Assembly (NCBI GenBank): GCA_013398175.1
Contig: VZRZ01003109.1
Coordinates: 213,417-277,416 of the forward strand
Source of the DNA: Climacteris rufus
Lineage: Eukaryota > Chordata > Aves > Passeriformes > Climacteridae
DNA: 64,000 nt
Direction: 5' to 3'
Below the pieces are notes generated by a model, which saw nothing but the letters and a program-made list of their open reading frames with translations, had not been told where the DNA came from and did not search any database. Shown piece after piece: positions 15,301 through 27,759 of the stretch. Every line of letters begins with the position of its first letter. Position 1 is the stretch's first letter. The translations under genes were made by a program, and so were the position numbers.

Positions 15301-18300
15301 GTGAATAGGGGCCTTGATGATGGTGAAGCCTTGCAGTACTGTTAGAAGACATGGTTATCTTGTTTTCAAGTAAATTTACTGTTGTCTGAGCTTAATTTTG
15401 TTGTGGATGATCTTTCTTAAAGTTCATGACATAATAGTAACTATAGATACTCTCTCTTCTTGATTCTAGGCCAGTGTTCAGATTTTTCCCTTGAACTGGT
15501 TAGAACAGCTAAGCCCTACAAAGTAGAACCTCTTATAAGCATTGTTGTGTTTCTGCAGGGGTGAGTTTGCATTATTTATTTATTTATTTATTTAAAGCAG
15601 TTTCCAAAACAGAAGTTTCAGTAAAACTGTTCCTGGGGAGGAATATTATTTTATCTGTAGTCACTGTGAACACCTGACTGTTATTTTGTTTGAAAGACTG
15701 TAACAGGAGGAATAGTTGATAGACACCTGACTGTGACACCAATTGGATGTGATAAATAATACTGCTTTCATGTTTTTGGCAGGTTTAACTGGTTTAGAGA
15801 GATATGGGAATCACTGTCACTACCAGAGGTGGATGCTGCTGTACTGACTAGTCAGGATGCATGGTTCCCCCTTGTGTCCCTGATTCTATTTCTTTTTGGG
15901 ACAGGCATTGCCTACTGGAGTGGAGTATTTTTCTCTACGTCTCTGAGACTCTTCTCTTCATTATGGTTAACTCTGATTAGGTAAAACAATGTGATGCTAT
16001 ATAATTATGCTCTTCTAGATGACTTTGCCAATTTTTTCTGTTTGCTTCTGTGTGATTGCTTGGGCAGAATTAATTCTGGGCAGATTGAATTTATACATGA
16101 TTTTAGACATCTGGGTTTGAAAGCAAGCAGAAACTGATGTCTGGAAAGAAGTATAACAGGAATTTTGTTTCTTTTTTTTTCTTTTTTTTTTAGACCTACT
16201 GTACTTCAAAAAGATAAATTGATTACACCCAGAAGACTCTGTGGAGTGTTATCTCTTGTTTTGGTTAGCTGGACCACTTGTGGTGCATTTGCTATACTCA
16301 TTATTTATCTTCAATACTTGTTTAAGGTACTGAAAGGCTAAACATCTAAACATTTCATATTTGTAACAGAATTTAAAAATTTTGGTGCTTTGAATTAACT
16401 CCAGGTTAAAAGCAAAAATCCAAATTACTGTTTTTCATACATAGAAGAAATGGTACTATTCTCATACTTGAAATAGGTATTAATTTTTAGAATTTTTCTT
16501 CTTGTTTTGTTAATGTTTCTTCCAAAGAAATGTATGGTCCCATATGACCACCACAACAATGCATATGATTGCAATTTTTAACTTACAGGCAATGTTATAA
16601 GAACAAAGACTGATAACTCCCTTGAAGAGAAACTTTAGCAAAGAGAGGGCTTCACATTTTCTGTAGAATGCTTTCTGTCTTTAAAGACTTTTCACAATTC
16701 TTTATAGATTAAGAGGAAGGAGAATGGATATATTGAATAATTGGGGTGGTTTTCTCATCTATCCAATCTGATTCCTTGGGTAGTGCCACAAAGGTTTGTG
16801 TTTAGTCCCTGCCATTCATGGCCTTCCTTACATCAGTGTCTCAGTCCTCTGATTCACCCCGTGGTTATGGCTGTTAAATCAGCTCCTGTACTTGGCTCCT
16901 TGGGGAGCAGGGAGCACGTGTGTGGGAGTGGGGGCACAAAGCAGAGCAGCCTGGGTGCTCTGGAGGAGGTGGGCAGCAGCTGAGAGCCCAGCCTGAGGAG
17001 CAGCCCTCACTCAGGTTGAACTCCCAGGGACATAAGATCGCCCTGCAAAGGATGCTGACTTTACTCCCCCTTCTGCAGTACAGCTCTGGCATGGAACTTC
17101 TCCTGTTTGGCCTGTTTATAGATTTCTGCAGAAAGTGAATTAGAACTAAATTAGCAGAAGAAGGTGAGGAATATGTAGATTTCCCACTTGAGCACAGTAG
17201 AATGGGAGAGGGCAGAGCAGCATAAAAGTTTTCTCTGTATACTTGGAAATCCTTCCTTATTAGAGCACTTTGAATGCTGCTGATAAAGGCAGAGGGAAAT
17301 TGCAGTTGTATTGGGGCCCTAGAATCATCTAGCTATAAAAAAGAAATAAAGAGTCTTCAATTTATTTTTTTTATACTACAGCTTTTGTGCAAAGAAACAT
17401 TATTAAAAAAGCAACTGTTTGTCTTACAGGTTATAAAACTGCATGTGGCTGTAAGAGCAGAGCAAAAGATGCTCAACAGGGTAAGTCTGTTTCCTGCTTC
17501 TCTTCCAAACTGTGACCAAAAATTGTTTGTCAGACTTATGCCTTGGTAGCATTAGGTTGTGCTGCAGGGATGGGGTAGCTGTAGTTCACCTGCTGTGTGT
17601 GTGATGTGAAGGAGCAGCCTGATCTATCCCACACCACCGCTGCATTCGCTGTTCGAAGTCACTGCAATGTGAACCTGCTGTTTAAGAGGAAAACTCAGTC
17701 TCTGAATACACACAGAATAACAAGGTTTTGTCTGAGTTTTGGTATTTGATTATGCATGGCTTATCTAAGAAAAAAATAATTTCTAGGTAATAATCTATAC
17801 CACAGGTAAATGTGTTTTCCCAGAGAGGCAGTGTGTGGAGTTTAAGGGTTTTTTAATCCAGAGATGACAAGTAGGATGTATTAGATGGATGTGAGGCTGC
17901 AGTAAATAGGGAGTTGTTTAAAACAGTGAAGAAATACTGGGTTTATGCAGTGTGAACTTTCTTTTCTGAGTTAAAGTATAGGATCAAAGATGTTAGCAGG
18001 TGTGGATAACAGCATATGATAACTACATGTTCTGTTTTGCAAATGTAGAACAAAATAGTCTGACAGGAAAAGTTGTGGAAAGTTTTCTTTGGATTTCTAT
18101 GAGTGGATTTTCTTGTGTTTAGTATTAAATCCTCCTTTCTTCTCCATATAATTTTTTGTTTCATTTGTGGTTTTTTTCTGTCATTGGAAGTTAGTATCTG
18201 CCAACTCATAGCTTATCTTTGCTCTTTATTCCTGCAGCTAATACTTTACTCCCAGTTGCATTACCTCCTGTATCTTTTCCCTGAATGACCATCTGTGATT

Positions 18301-20290
18301 TTTCCCCTGCATGCTTTATTACTCCTTTTATTTTGTTCTTCCCCCTTCCAGGAACTCCATTTCTTTTCATGTCATTGATGTCAGGGCATCTACACTCTCC
18401 ATTCTTTTATTCCATAGACATATAAACTATTAGTGTATGAGAAATTTCTGGTTAAATTTAGGTGCTTTAAAATTGAACAATTAAACTTCACTTTGGGTGG
18501 CTTTTTGAAGCACAAATTACAAATTTTCTTCCTAAATCACAGCTGGTGTGATCCTGTTAGGATATTATTTCTCTCCTCTTTCCCCAGCATGGGTTCTTAC
18601 AAACTTGTGCATGGTTTTGTGACTTCTGTCTTTCATTTTCAGGATTCAGACCACTCAAAAGAAACCTCACAGAACTCCAGTATACACACAGTCAAACCCC
18701 AGAGTTCAAAGGACAGTGTTCCAGAAGCAACACAGTCTCTTTCCAACAGTACAACAATTGCAGAAGCTGTTAATAGTCTTAAGATGCACATTACAATCCT
18801 CAATTTATTCTCATGGATTGTGCTGCTCAACTTGCCGTCTTTAATTTATTGGTTAAAAAATCTCAGGTAAATTCTTAAATTGCCACTAAAGTGGAAGAAA
18901 GTTATAGGAACCTTTGAAGATAATAAAAATTGTAAATGTTTGACTCTTTATTAGCTACATTACAGTTTTTAAGACTTCTGTTAATTATTATTGTTTTCTG
19001 TATGCAGTCTGATTTGTATTATGGTGTAAGTGGTAGGTGTTAAGTGAATCAGTGATATGTTGAAGAAAGGAATGTTTCAGAAAGATTGAAAGTCAGGCTG
19101 TGATGCCATATAGATTTCATGTATATTTGTTGTCATCAGCACATGGGTATTATTTGGTACCCTGGTTTAGAAGTGATGTGCTTTTTAAACCATTTCTTTG
19201 CAGGTACAATGTTAGACTTGATCCTGATCCATGTAGATCCACAGCTATTATCATCATATGCATTTTGGAAATTCTAATGAATTCAAGCACTTCTGAAATG
19301 AAATCAAGGTACTGTAGCCTAATCTCTAGTTTTGTTTTCCTGCTTCTTTGTTACTTACATTTGTGTGGTAAAACTTAATTTATGCTGTACAGATCTGTAA
19401 TTGTTCAGCCTGTGTAGAGATTCATGAACTCATATGGTTCAGTCTAAAAAACTGGTAAAATGGGTGCAAATTACCTCTAGTTCAGCTAAGTGGAGAAAAT
19501 GCCCTGTATTTGCCACATGGAAATAAATGAAGCAGGTGCTATCTCAGCAACTGATTGTGTAACGACTTCTTTAACTGTGACTTTTTAATTCACAGTTCAT
19601 TGAATCCTTTCAAATGTCACAGAATCCCAATACATGTAGCAATTATTGTCAGAAAGTTACAAGGAAAAATGAATTCTAAACCATTATAGTTACGTTCTTG
19701 TAACTCCCCTTATGGAAGTGGAAAGATAATGTGTTCTCTACAGGATTAAGAAGTTCTGAGCACTTGGTTTTGCTGACAGATTCTTTCTTGTTCTGATGTG
19801 AAATTAGTCAATGCCTTATGAATGACAATGAATAGTATTTAATATCATTTATCCTCTTGACCAGTACCTGTTATCTCAAGTGATCTAAACCATTAAATCT
19901 TCCTTTGTTACAGAGAAAAATGTTCTAAATTAATATAAGAATATTTTAATGACATTTTATTACCCTTTTTGAATAATTTGTCTTGCTTATGCATCAATTG
20001 CTATAGCCCATTAGACCTAGTTGTTCAGTTTTAAAAATTAACAAAGCCTTAAAATATAAACTATTTTGCAAAAGAAAGTGAAATATGGTATTTGCATACC
20101 TTCTGCATCTGTGGCTGCAAAATGGTAATTCTTTTCTTTGTATTCTTACAGTAAACTCTTGAAGATTGCAGCCAAAGCTCCACTCCCTTTGTCTGTTGCA
20201 ATGCTGGCCTTTGGACCAATGCATTTATACAGAGTCCCACACTTTGTAACCTTTTCTCTTCTCCTCCATGTTCTGTGCTGTTTTGTGTGA
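142..20290 (+). CDS. PGAP1: PGAP1, GPI inositol-deacylase (partial, 5' end outside window), 24 exons
   Basis: PGAP1 is an ER multipass membrane lipase that removes the acyl chain from the inositol of GPI anchors soon after attachment to protein. Exons read from splice sites and frame: 142-313, 1370-1530, 3090-3142, 3319-3385, 4444-4549, 6263-6318, 6420-6503, 7864-7913, 9661-9712, 9927-10004, 10900-10975, 11293-11366, 11446-11497, 12215-12281, 13147-13255, 13619-13657, 14728-14821, 15470-15560, 15783-15980, 16194-16326, 17430-17480, 18643-18866, 19204-19308, 20152-20290. They join without a frame break into about 776 residues ending in TGA. The human protein is about 922 residues, so the start and first exons are missing on the left. 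The first exon has the lipase motif GHSMGG. Middle exons form the lumenal part (for example DYQVRSGL, HIAQP). The last seven hold hydrophobic segments typical of the membrane domain, such as SWTTCGAFAILIIY. Identity is near certain; boundaries are hand-placed. Confidence 0.96.
1955..2445 (-). mobile_element. Old CR1 LINE 3' fragment, antisense (degraded)
   Basis: The start resembles the reverse complement of an avian CR1 3' end (TAGAGGATCATCAAGTCCAG). Later text (GTTGGTGACCAGAATT, then a GCAGTGG motif) matches the antisense CR1 pattern further in. Divergence is high and the edges are approximate. It lies in a PGAP1 intron. Confidence 0.45.
5195..5585 (+). mobile_element. Old CR1 LINE fragment, sense
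   Basis: Several blocks match the avian CR1 consensus in order: CTGTTTTGGCCACCCTCTTA, a TGAGGATTTTCATCC-type block, ATATTAGGAAAAAGTATTTC, and AACAGTGTGCCCAGAGAGGT. The true 3' end is missing. The copy is divergent and inserted in a PGAP1 intron. Confidence 0.65.
8165..8611 (+). mobile_element. CR1 LINE 3' end, sense, with terminal octamers
   Basis: A typical avian CR1 3' end: TTTAGATTGGATATTAGGAA, then AACAGGTCGCCCAGGGAGGT, then TTCAAGGCCAGGTTGGATGG. It ends with ATTCTATG (8596-8603) and a second, imperfect octamer. The copy is 5'-truncated and lies in a PGAP1 intron. The left edge is approximate. Confidence 0.9.
11118..11174 (+). repeat. Short tandem repeat, three copies of AGACAAATAAG
   Basis: AGACAAATAAG occurs at 11118, 11140 and 11164 with period 22-24, separated by AAATGTTTA-like spacers. 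It lies in a PGAP1 intron. Confidence 0.85.
12500..12910 (-). mobile_element. Possible very old CR1-type fragment, antisense
   Basis: The stretch GTCAGGTTTGCTGGTCTGAA resembles a block common in antisense avian CR1 copies. The rest is too divergent to follow. Edges are guesses. Confidence 0.3.
15470..20290 (+). CDS. PGAP1: PGAP1 C-terminal membrane-domain exons
   Basis: Seven exons (15470-15560, 15783-15980, 16194-16326, 17430-17480, 18643-18866, 19204-19308, 20152-20290) encode the C-terminal transmembrane region. Clear hydrophobic stretches include PLVSLILFLFGTGIAYW, VLSLVLVSWTTCGAFAILII, LFSWIVLLNLPSLIYWL and AIIIICILEIL, and the protein ends in a hydrophobic segment rich in Leu and Phe. 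A hydrophilic Ser/Thr/Gln-rich loop (start of the 18643 exon) separates two hydrophobic groups, as in mammalian PGAP1. The stop is TGA at 20288-20290. Confidence 0.93.
15571..15594 (+). repeat. ATTT microsatellite
   Basis: About five TATT/ATTT units directly downstream of a PGAP1 exon donor (15561). Confidence 0.85.
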
Positions 20291-23200
20291 TGTTCATTCT
20301 ACATAGCAAGGACAGTGCACCCTAGAAACTTAACACTGGAGATGGGAAAAATTGCAACACAGAAATGCCTAAACTAATATGATCAGTAGTTTACATTATA
20401 CAGGAAAGAGGACAGAACTGTGAATACTTTGTGAAAAGTTCATGGGTTTATTCATGTTGCTTGGAAGACTTTTCATGGTGTTTATTTCCTGACTCTGAAA
20501 ATCAAGTGATTTAATTGTGTGTAAGCACATAAATCATATCAGTGCAGCATCTCAATATTCTGCCTTGTAGACACTGGTATTACACTACACTGCTTTGTTA
20601 AAACAGACTTTTTTTACTCACTGTGCCATACAGTGTGTGTGTTCTGAACTTGCACCTCTTGCAGGTCTAAAGTATGCTGGTTAAAATTCAATACATTTCA
20701 AGCACACTGTGACTATCACAAAAACTACACAGCCAAGTATACTTCTGATTATTTTGTTACATTCAAAAGCTGCCACATTTGTGTCTAGACAAACTAGAAT
20801 GTACTGCTTCTATAGAACTGTTATTTCTATCAAATCATTTGTTCAATCAGTGTGAGTTGAACATTTGTGAGATTATTGCAAGTCTTAAACATTTTACTTT
20901 TTGTGAGAGTGAGAAAACAACAGTATTCTATGTAGCTTTCTATTCAGGAAGGATACCAGCAGATTCATAAACAATTTGCTGTAATGTTGTTTTAAAACAT
21001 TGTCAGTTTTCTCTGGAATTTTGAAATTAATCCTTGGACTTTGTCCATATGTAGAAGCTAGCAAATGTTGAGGTATGCTGTGAGTTAACTGTGCAGTTGC
21101 TGTATTGCCCTGTTTCTAAGTAGACAAGGCAGGCTTTTTTCCTATTATAAACAGAGAAGCAACCATCTCCTAATAAATGCCAATACATAAAATGAATATG
21201 GAATAGCTACAGCATTGTAATCTCCTGTCTTGCCATACAGTGCTAATTTCTGCATGTGGACAAACTCTTGGTAATAGTGGGGAATACTGACCATAATGAT
21301 TAGCTCTGTATAAGCTGTTATCTTAGTGCCTAGATGCTACAGTGACTGCCATTTATAGTAAAGCCTAAAATAGCTCTGTGTAAGGAATTCTGTCCCCTGG
21401 GCATGTGTTTTGCCAACAGAAGAAAGCTCAGTAGCCCTTAGGTTTAAATGATGTATTGACTCTGTGTAGGGATGAGTCTACTACATGCTTCTGTGTTAGC
21501 TGTCTCTGCTGTGTCTGAGATACCTGTTACCTTCATATGGAAATACTAGACCAGCTCAGTCATCCTATAGGAATACCAAGATGAAATCAGCTGCTCACAG
21601 TTAATCATGTATGTTCTTGATACAGTAGTACAGCCAGCCTGACCCATTAATTTCATTGTATCTTATTAATCTTGCCTAAAGTGCCTCAGTTAGTTCCAAC
21701 GTGTTGTTAGGGTCAATTCCTTTGAGCTGGCTGGAAAGACTCAATTCACACAGTGACTTTCCAAAATGAAGGACAAATGTGAAGAAAGCACCTGTGTTAT
21801 TAGTAAGTCATTTAAACTGCTGTAACTGAGTAAGGGTATTGTAGTTACCCAAGCCACTGTCACTGTTATCAGTAATGTATGTGCTGGTATTCTAGTCTTA
21901 AGCTTTAGAAAAAAAAAAAAAGGTTAGATTATACATAGTGTTTGTAAATCAGAAAAGTTATTTGAATAGATTATATCTTGATATTTTCTACTCAAATATA
22001 TGCTACAGTATATGTATATAAGATTATTTGTGTGACTGAATATACTTGTAGCTAAATCCACAGTTGGTTTAACTAAAAATGGCTGTTCAGACATAGGAGA
22101 ATAGAGTAATTTTTCTGCTTGCAAATGGCTGTGAATGAAAGATGGTGGCAGAACTGCATGAAGACTGGTAAAGGGCTGTGAAATGTGCAGAATCTGATTT
22201 CTGTGGAAGATAATTTTCCTTTACCTTCATAGTCCTTTTGGCTTACTACTCTATTTTACTTCTGATTTTGTTTTGCCATTTTAAGGGGCTCTTTATGCAT
22301 GAATCCATTTGTTGGAACTGTTGGTGAAAAATAATAAGCAGAATAAGGAAAGAAAACAAGCTCTCTATGTAGTAGCTTTGTTAGCTTCCAAAATATGCCA
22401 CAGCGTGAAACCTACTGAATTACAGCAGCATAGAATAACATGATTTGGTTTTTTATTGAATTTTTTTTAAAAGCTGGAATTTTATTGATAGTTGTTAGCA
22501 CTCTTCATAAAATGGGTTCCAGAATCTTGTATATATTCATTCCTGCCTGATTTTCAAGCTGGAGGTAGGAATAGATATAATCCTGAGCCTGAGATTCCAG
22601 ATGGCAAGTGTTTATCACATCTCCCTCAACGCTCCCTTTTCTCAGAGATGGTTGACCTTTAGTGGGGACAGGAGGGGAAGTCTCACTCCTACCTTGAATT
22701 TCTATGTGTTGTGTGCCCTTTGATAGACTAAAACTATAGTCAGGGATGTGCATCTGGATTTTGCAGTGATTGTGGCCTGGGCAACTTCAGCTGTTTGGCA
22801 GATTAGCAGTCTAATCCCAATTAGATTTGCCATAGAATCAATGGATGGTAATAGGATTAGAAGAAGTCTTAGAATTCATCCCATTTTGAGAGAAGATGAA
22901 TTATCCCACTTGCCATTCTGAAAAGGACTAGATCTTATAAGTCTGAAATTGGTTTTCAGGTAAAATACAGTGATTGTTTGTTGCTACTTTTGGACAAGAA
23001 GCTTCTGTTAAGTAAATCTGTAGTTCTGCCACTGTTCACAATTATCATTTCAAGAGAAACATAGGATAACCCAATATAAATACTTCTAATTGCATATGTA
23101 AGGAGATGTAAATATTACTGACATACCCTTTAGTATAAGTGGTCTGCGTTTGTGAAGCAGTTTTCGGCAAATGCATTAAAATCTCTCTTATTACCTTTAA

Positions 23201-24065
23201 CTAAATTAAATTCCAGTTTATTCTTCAAATTTTAGATTATCTAGACTTTGTGGGAGGAGATCAAGGCACAGATTAACTTGTAAAGGTTTAGACCTCAGGA
23301 TGCATTCAAAATGAGAACTATTTATGTGGATCTAATGTAATAGTTTTTATAAGCTATCAGAAACAGAATGAAAAAACAGGGTAAGAACTTAAAATACCAA
23401 ATGTCACTAACTTTTAGTACAACAGGATCTTTCTTTGTCAGGGAGAGATTTAATGAGAAGCTTTTAGTGATACCTTCATATCCTGAAATTACTGTTGAAG
23501 TCTATAATTCTTCTGGTTGATGTCATCAGACATGTGGTCCTCATAGTCTGATCATGCTGCAATCATAGTGTACCTACCTACACTTGTAGCTCACAGTTCC
23601 TAAGAAGTCTCTATGTGTCTGATAGGCAAAAACTCACCTCTTAACTGGAATTACCAAATGTACCTTGAAACTGAGTGAATTAATGTTGTCTAAAGGTGAT
23701 ATTTTTAGTTTTGATTTAAAAGTTGTTTGCAGTATATCGCATTTCAGCAACTTGTTAAAAGATTGGCTTTATGGGGTTTTGGTGTGTGGTTTTCTTTGTA
23801 TGTTTTAGTTCCAGAAAACTTGCAGTAACTGGAATTTAAGTTAATATTTCTAATATTTTGAGTTCTGCCCTGATTTTGGTTTTGAGTGAGCTAATTCGTG
23901 TAGCAATTCATTCCTTAATATTAATTTGCTACAGTTTAAAACAGATGAATAACAACAAAACCCTGAACAGTGCAGCAGTAGTATGTTGTAGAAGGCATAG
24001 AGACTGCTATGTCTAAGTGAATTTTCATCTCTAACCTAATTGGACTAACTTCAAAGTCAGTGATT

Positions 24066-24076
24066 AATAAAATAAA
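24066..24076 (+). terminator. Candidate PGAP1 poly(A) signal (two overlapping AATAAA)
   Basis: Two overlapping AATAAA hexamers are followed about 30-45 bases later by a GT-rich stretch (around 24107-24122). This is the layout of a vertebrate cleavage and polyadenylation site. It would give a 3'UTR of about 3.8 kb. Other signals downstream, especially 27754-27759, are equally possible, so alternative ends are likely. Confidence 0.4.
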
Positions 24077-27000
24077 ACTTATTGACACTTAACCTCAAAA
24101 GCATTGCCTGTGTCAGTGTTTGATACATCTCATTTTCCGTGTGTTTGCCAGTAACTTTTTTCTGAAATCTGCTACATCTGCTTCTAAGCTTTGACAAGAC
24201 AGAAGGAAGTCCATTATGTGCCAGTGAATAAATGTAAATGTTTGAGAAGCTTTCATTTGAATTAAGTTTCTTTCAGTACAGAGCTGAGTGTGTTTAGACT
24301 TCTGTTGTATTTATACTGAGATAAAACCAGCCATTTACTGACCTTTAATACTCTGAGTTATGAAAATGTTTTTGGAAGTGGTTGTAGAGTCTGTACAGAA
24401 TTGTGCTGCTATTCTAAGTCTCTAAGCTACTACAAAGTTGTTAGTTGTAAACCAGACAAATTCTTAATGCTTATTCTCCATTTAATGATGAATGTTTCTA
24501 GCTTAATTTGCAGCTTTGACTTTTTGTATCTATTTTTTTCCTGGGAGATTATCAATCCAGCTTTTCTAAGCATTTAGCACTGTACTGTAAAATATAAAAT
24601 TTTCATCACCGTTCCTTTAAGGGACACATACTTTTGTCACCAAAGCTACATGCTGCTGTTGTATAGCCTCTAGGAAATGTGTGCCAATTAAGGACAATTC
24701 AAAACGAATTGATTTTTTTATTTTAAAGTAAAATTTCTACCTTTTTTTTAGAGGCAGAACTTTAAGCTAAAATATTAGAACCCATAGTCTTGAAAAATTT
24801 AAATACCTTTTGCAAAGATTATACTTTCTAGTGTATATTCTTATTTATGGAAAAACATGTTAAAAGCTTTTAATCAGCTCGTCTATCATCAAACAAATAA
24901 AAACTATATGCTTTGTCTTACTAATATACATTACTGCTTCTAAAAATGAAATTTAAGCATTTAAGGAGAAAATTCCATAGCTCTTACTTAAGCAAATCTG
25001 CCCAGCACTCGATTTTGCAAATGTCTAAGCATGTAGCTTTCTCAAATATGTGCTTATTGCCTTGTAGGATGAAAACCTGAGCTGTGATATTTTGACTTTA
25101 ATTTTGCTTAAGATTTCAGGTTTCATTCTGCTTTCTTAAACATAGATTTTGCTGGTCTTGCTGTCATAAACAAGCCTGGTAAGCATGGTCTCTACAGTTA
25201 CTGGCAGGCTGTGGTCTGGATTCTGTAGGAATCTGTGCAGTATCAGAGCTGAGTTTGTGTCTGTGAAAACCAGGAGTTGTTAACATCATAACATCTCATT
25301 TGTTACTTGTGGCACATCATTCCAGTTCCTCCTTCCCTGTGCAGTTATCTTTGGTTTGCAGTGTCCTTCCCCTGTAGTGCAAACCAGAATGTTCTCAGAA
25401 CAGTGGGCACCATGACTGACCTAGTGAAGAAACGCAGCAGCTGCCCTGTACACTTGTTCTATGGCAGTTTTGCCTGTTGGTTGAACTGCCAGCCAAGACT
25501 ATTTTCTCACTCCAGCTTAAATAATTTCAGGGTATATCTTAAGTATCAAATGTGCAAGTGTGTTGATGTTTAGTTTTACAAAAGGCTAAGTGCACTATTT
25601 TGGGATCAATTCAGGCTTCAGTATTTTCCACCTACTTCCCTCTGAGTTTGAAAACAGGATTTGAGACTGCAGCGCCTGCCAACTGAAGTATTTTACAAAG
25701 TCTACAGGTAGTAGACAGGACACATATAATTAGAGTGCCAGACCAAAACTGAAATGTGAAATTCCTCACTGTGACTTTAAACTTGTAGCTTTCTAGAGAG
25801 AAAAAATAAAATACTGTGCCTTAAACCAGTAAATGAATACACTCTAACTGTAGCCTGTGGACTTCCATAGCCTTATATTTGATGTTTGAAGTTGACCAAA
25901 AATATTTGTGTGGATCATACTGAAACTTGATTTGGGGAAAATGCTTTAAAAAATTATTTTGACCCCATTTTACACTTAGAGAAATGGAAATTTATGACAA
26001 GTATGCTGTATTTTTTTGTTGAGGATCACACTAACCAAGTCAGAAAGCTTTAGGTGACCTGAATTTTTCAAGTCTTTCTGTTGCGACCAAAAGAAAAATA
26101 AGGAAGGAAAACTAGTCTCAGATATCTGTCTCAACTTTGAAGTCTGTGTGTCAAATTATTTTTAAACGTCTAGACCTTTAGTTTCTCCAAAATAAAAAAA
26201 TCCTCTTAATTGTAGTTTAAGCAAAATGCTGTATTTAAGCCATTGAACAGCAAAATCTATGCGTGTGAGAAGAAAACTAGCTGGGGGTGAGGATTGGTTA
26301 TGTTAAGGCTCCAGAAATTCTGAATACTAAATTTCACTTTTTAGGAAAAATATTCATATGTAAATCCCTGAAAATTCACAAGTAAATTCCCTTTTTTTTG
26401 GGGAAAAAATATTTATACGTTGTTCTTCCTAATTCATTAAAGAAAACTAGAAATATGTAAGATCTTAAAATCTTGTTTTCATGTAGTAAAAGGATTTCTT
26501 ATGTGTATTTTTTAATACAAAAGCTCAGGAAAAATCACTGCTGGCTTTCCTTATTTGTCTCTCGAGGATTCTTTGTATGTTTTGAACAAAACCCCACAAA
26601 TTGTAACTTCCCCACCCTCCCATATTAATACCACGTAGCACTGAATCTTGAGAAGTGATGCCATCTCAAAGCTTACTGTTGTATTGTGTGTGTTTAGATG
26701 TGCACACAAAAGGACTGCATGTCAGCTGTTCACAGTACCTGTTTGAAGCAATACAGAGCAGAGTTATTAACTTCCTCTTAGTGAGAGCTAACTTGAGTCT
26801 GAGTGCCACAATGCTGCTGATGCTGTGGCACAACAGGTAACATGCAATTTTTGTCTTCCCTGATGCTTCCTTCAAGTGTGTTAGTTTAGGACTTCTGAAA
26901 CTCATTTCAGTCACTTAAGTTTTTATGTTGTGATGATGTGTCAGTAATCCTAACCACTGGTGATTTTCTAGCCACAGGAATATTCTAGTGTTGAAATGAC

Positions 27001-27753
27001 TGAGAAGGTAGAACCACCCTTAACACCTTTATGTATGGTGATAACAGAAAAACTGTAACTTGATTCCCTGCTTACCTTCTAATTATTTTTCCAAGCACAG
27101 AGACAGAGTAATGTTGGTCAAAATACCTGTTTTGGGTAATTAGAGGGGAGGGAAGGATTTGTTGGTTGGTTGGTTGTAAGAGGACTTCAAACTTTGAGGA
27201 ACACATACATAACTTTTGGAAAAAACTATCGGCTTTTCAAGCAACCTGTCTTACATGTGTTTAACTCTTCCTCTGTTTTCAATTCTTACATAACTACCAT
27301 AAATCTGATGTACATGGAACTAACTTTTAACAGTTACAGGTTTGTGGAGATTTTGACAGGGTCTTATCTATAAATGTTTGAATAATGTTATAGCAAATCA
27401 TTGTGCTTATGAAAATGTTTATAACTAAGTTCTTACAGATCATGCCATGTATCACATGCTTTGGCAAAATCCTTGTCTTGTGAGATGCTGAGAAAACCTT
27501 GGAGGAGAGGTATTTTCAGCTGATGTTGAAATTGCTGAAAGATGAAATCTCATAGTCTTTTTAAACTGTGCTTTTAGATATTGGTACTTTTTCGTTGTAG
27601 CTGAAGGCAACTTGATTGGGAGCTGCTGTGGGATGTTCATATTTTGTTTGGTTGTTTTTCTGTCTCCAGTGTGCACTTCAAATTTTTTTGTCTTTTTTTT
27701 TTTTACCTAAGTGTGCATGACTTAGAGTACATTGTATAGCATAACCCCTGCTA

Positions 27754-27759
27754 AATAAA
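27754..27759 (+). terminator. Candidate distal PGAP1 poly(A) signal
   Basis: AATAAA is followed by a T/GT-rich stretch (27768-27800). If used, it would extend the PGAP1 3'UTR to about 7.5 kb. A very long 3'UTR is known for mammalian PGAP1, which makes a distal site plausible. Confidence 0.4.
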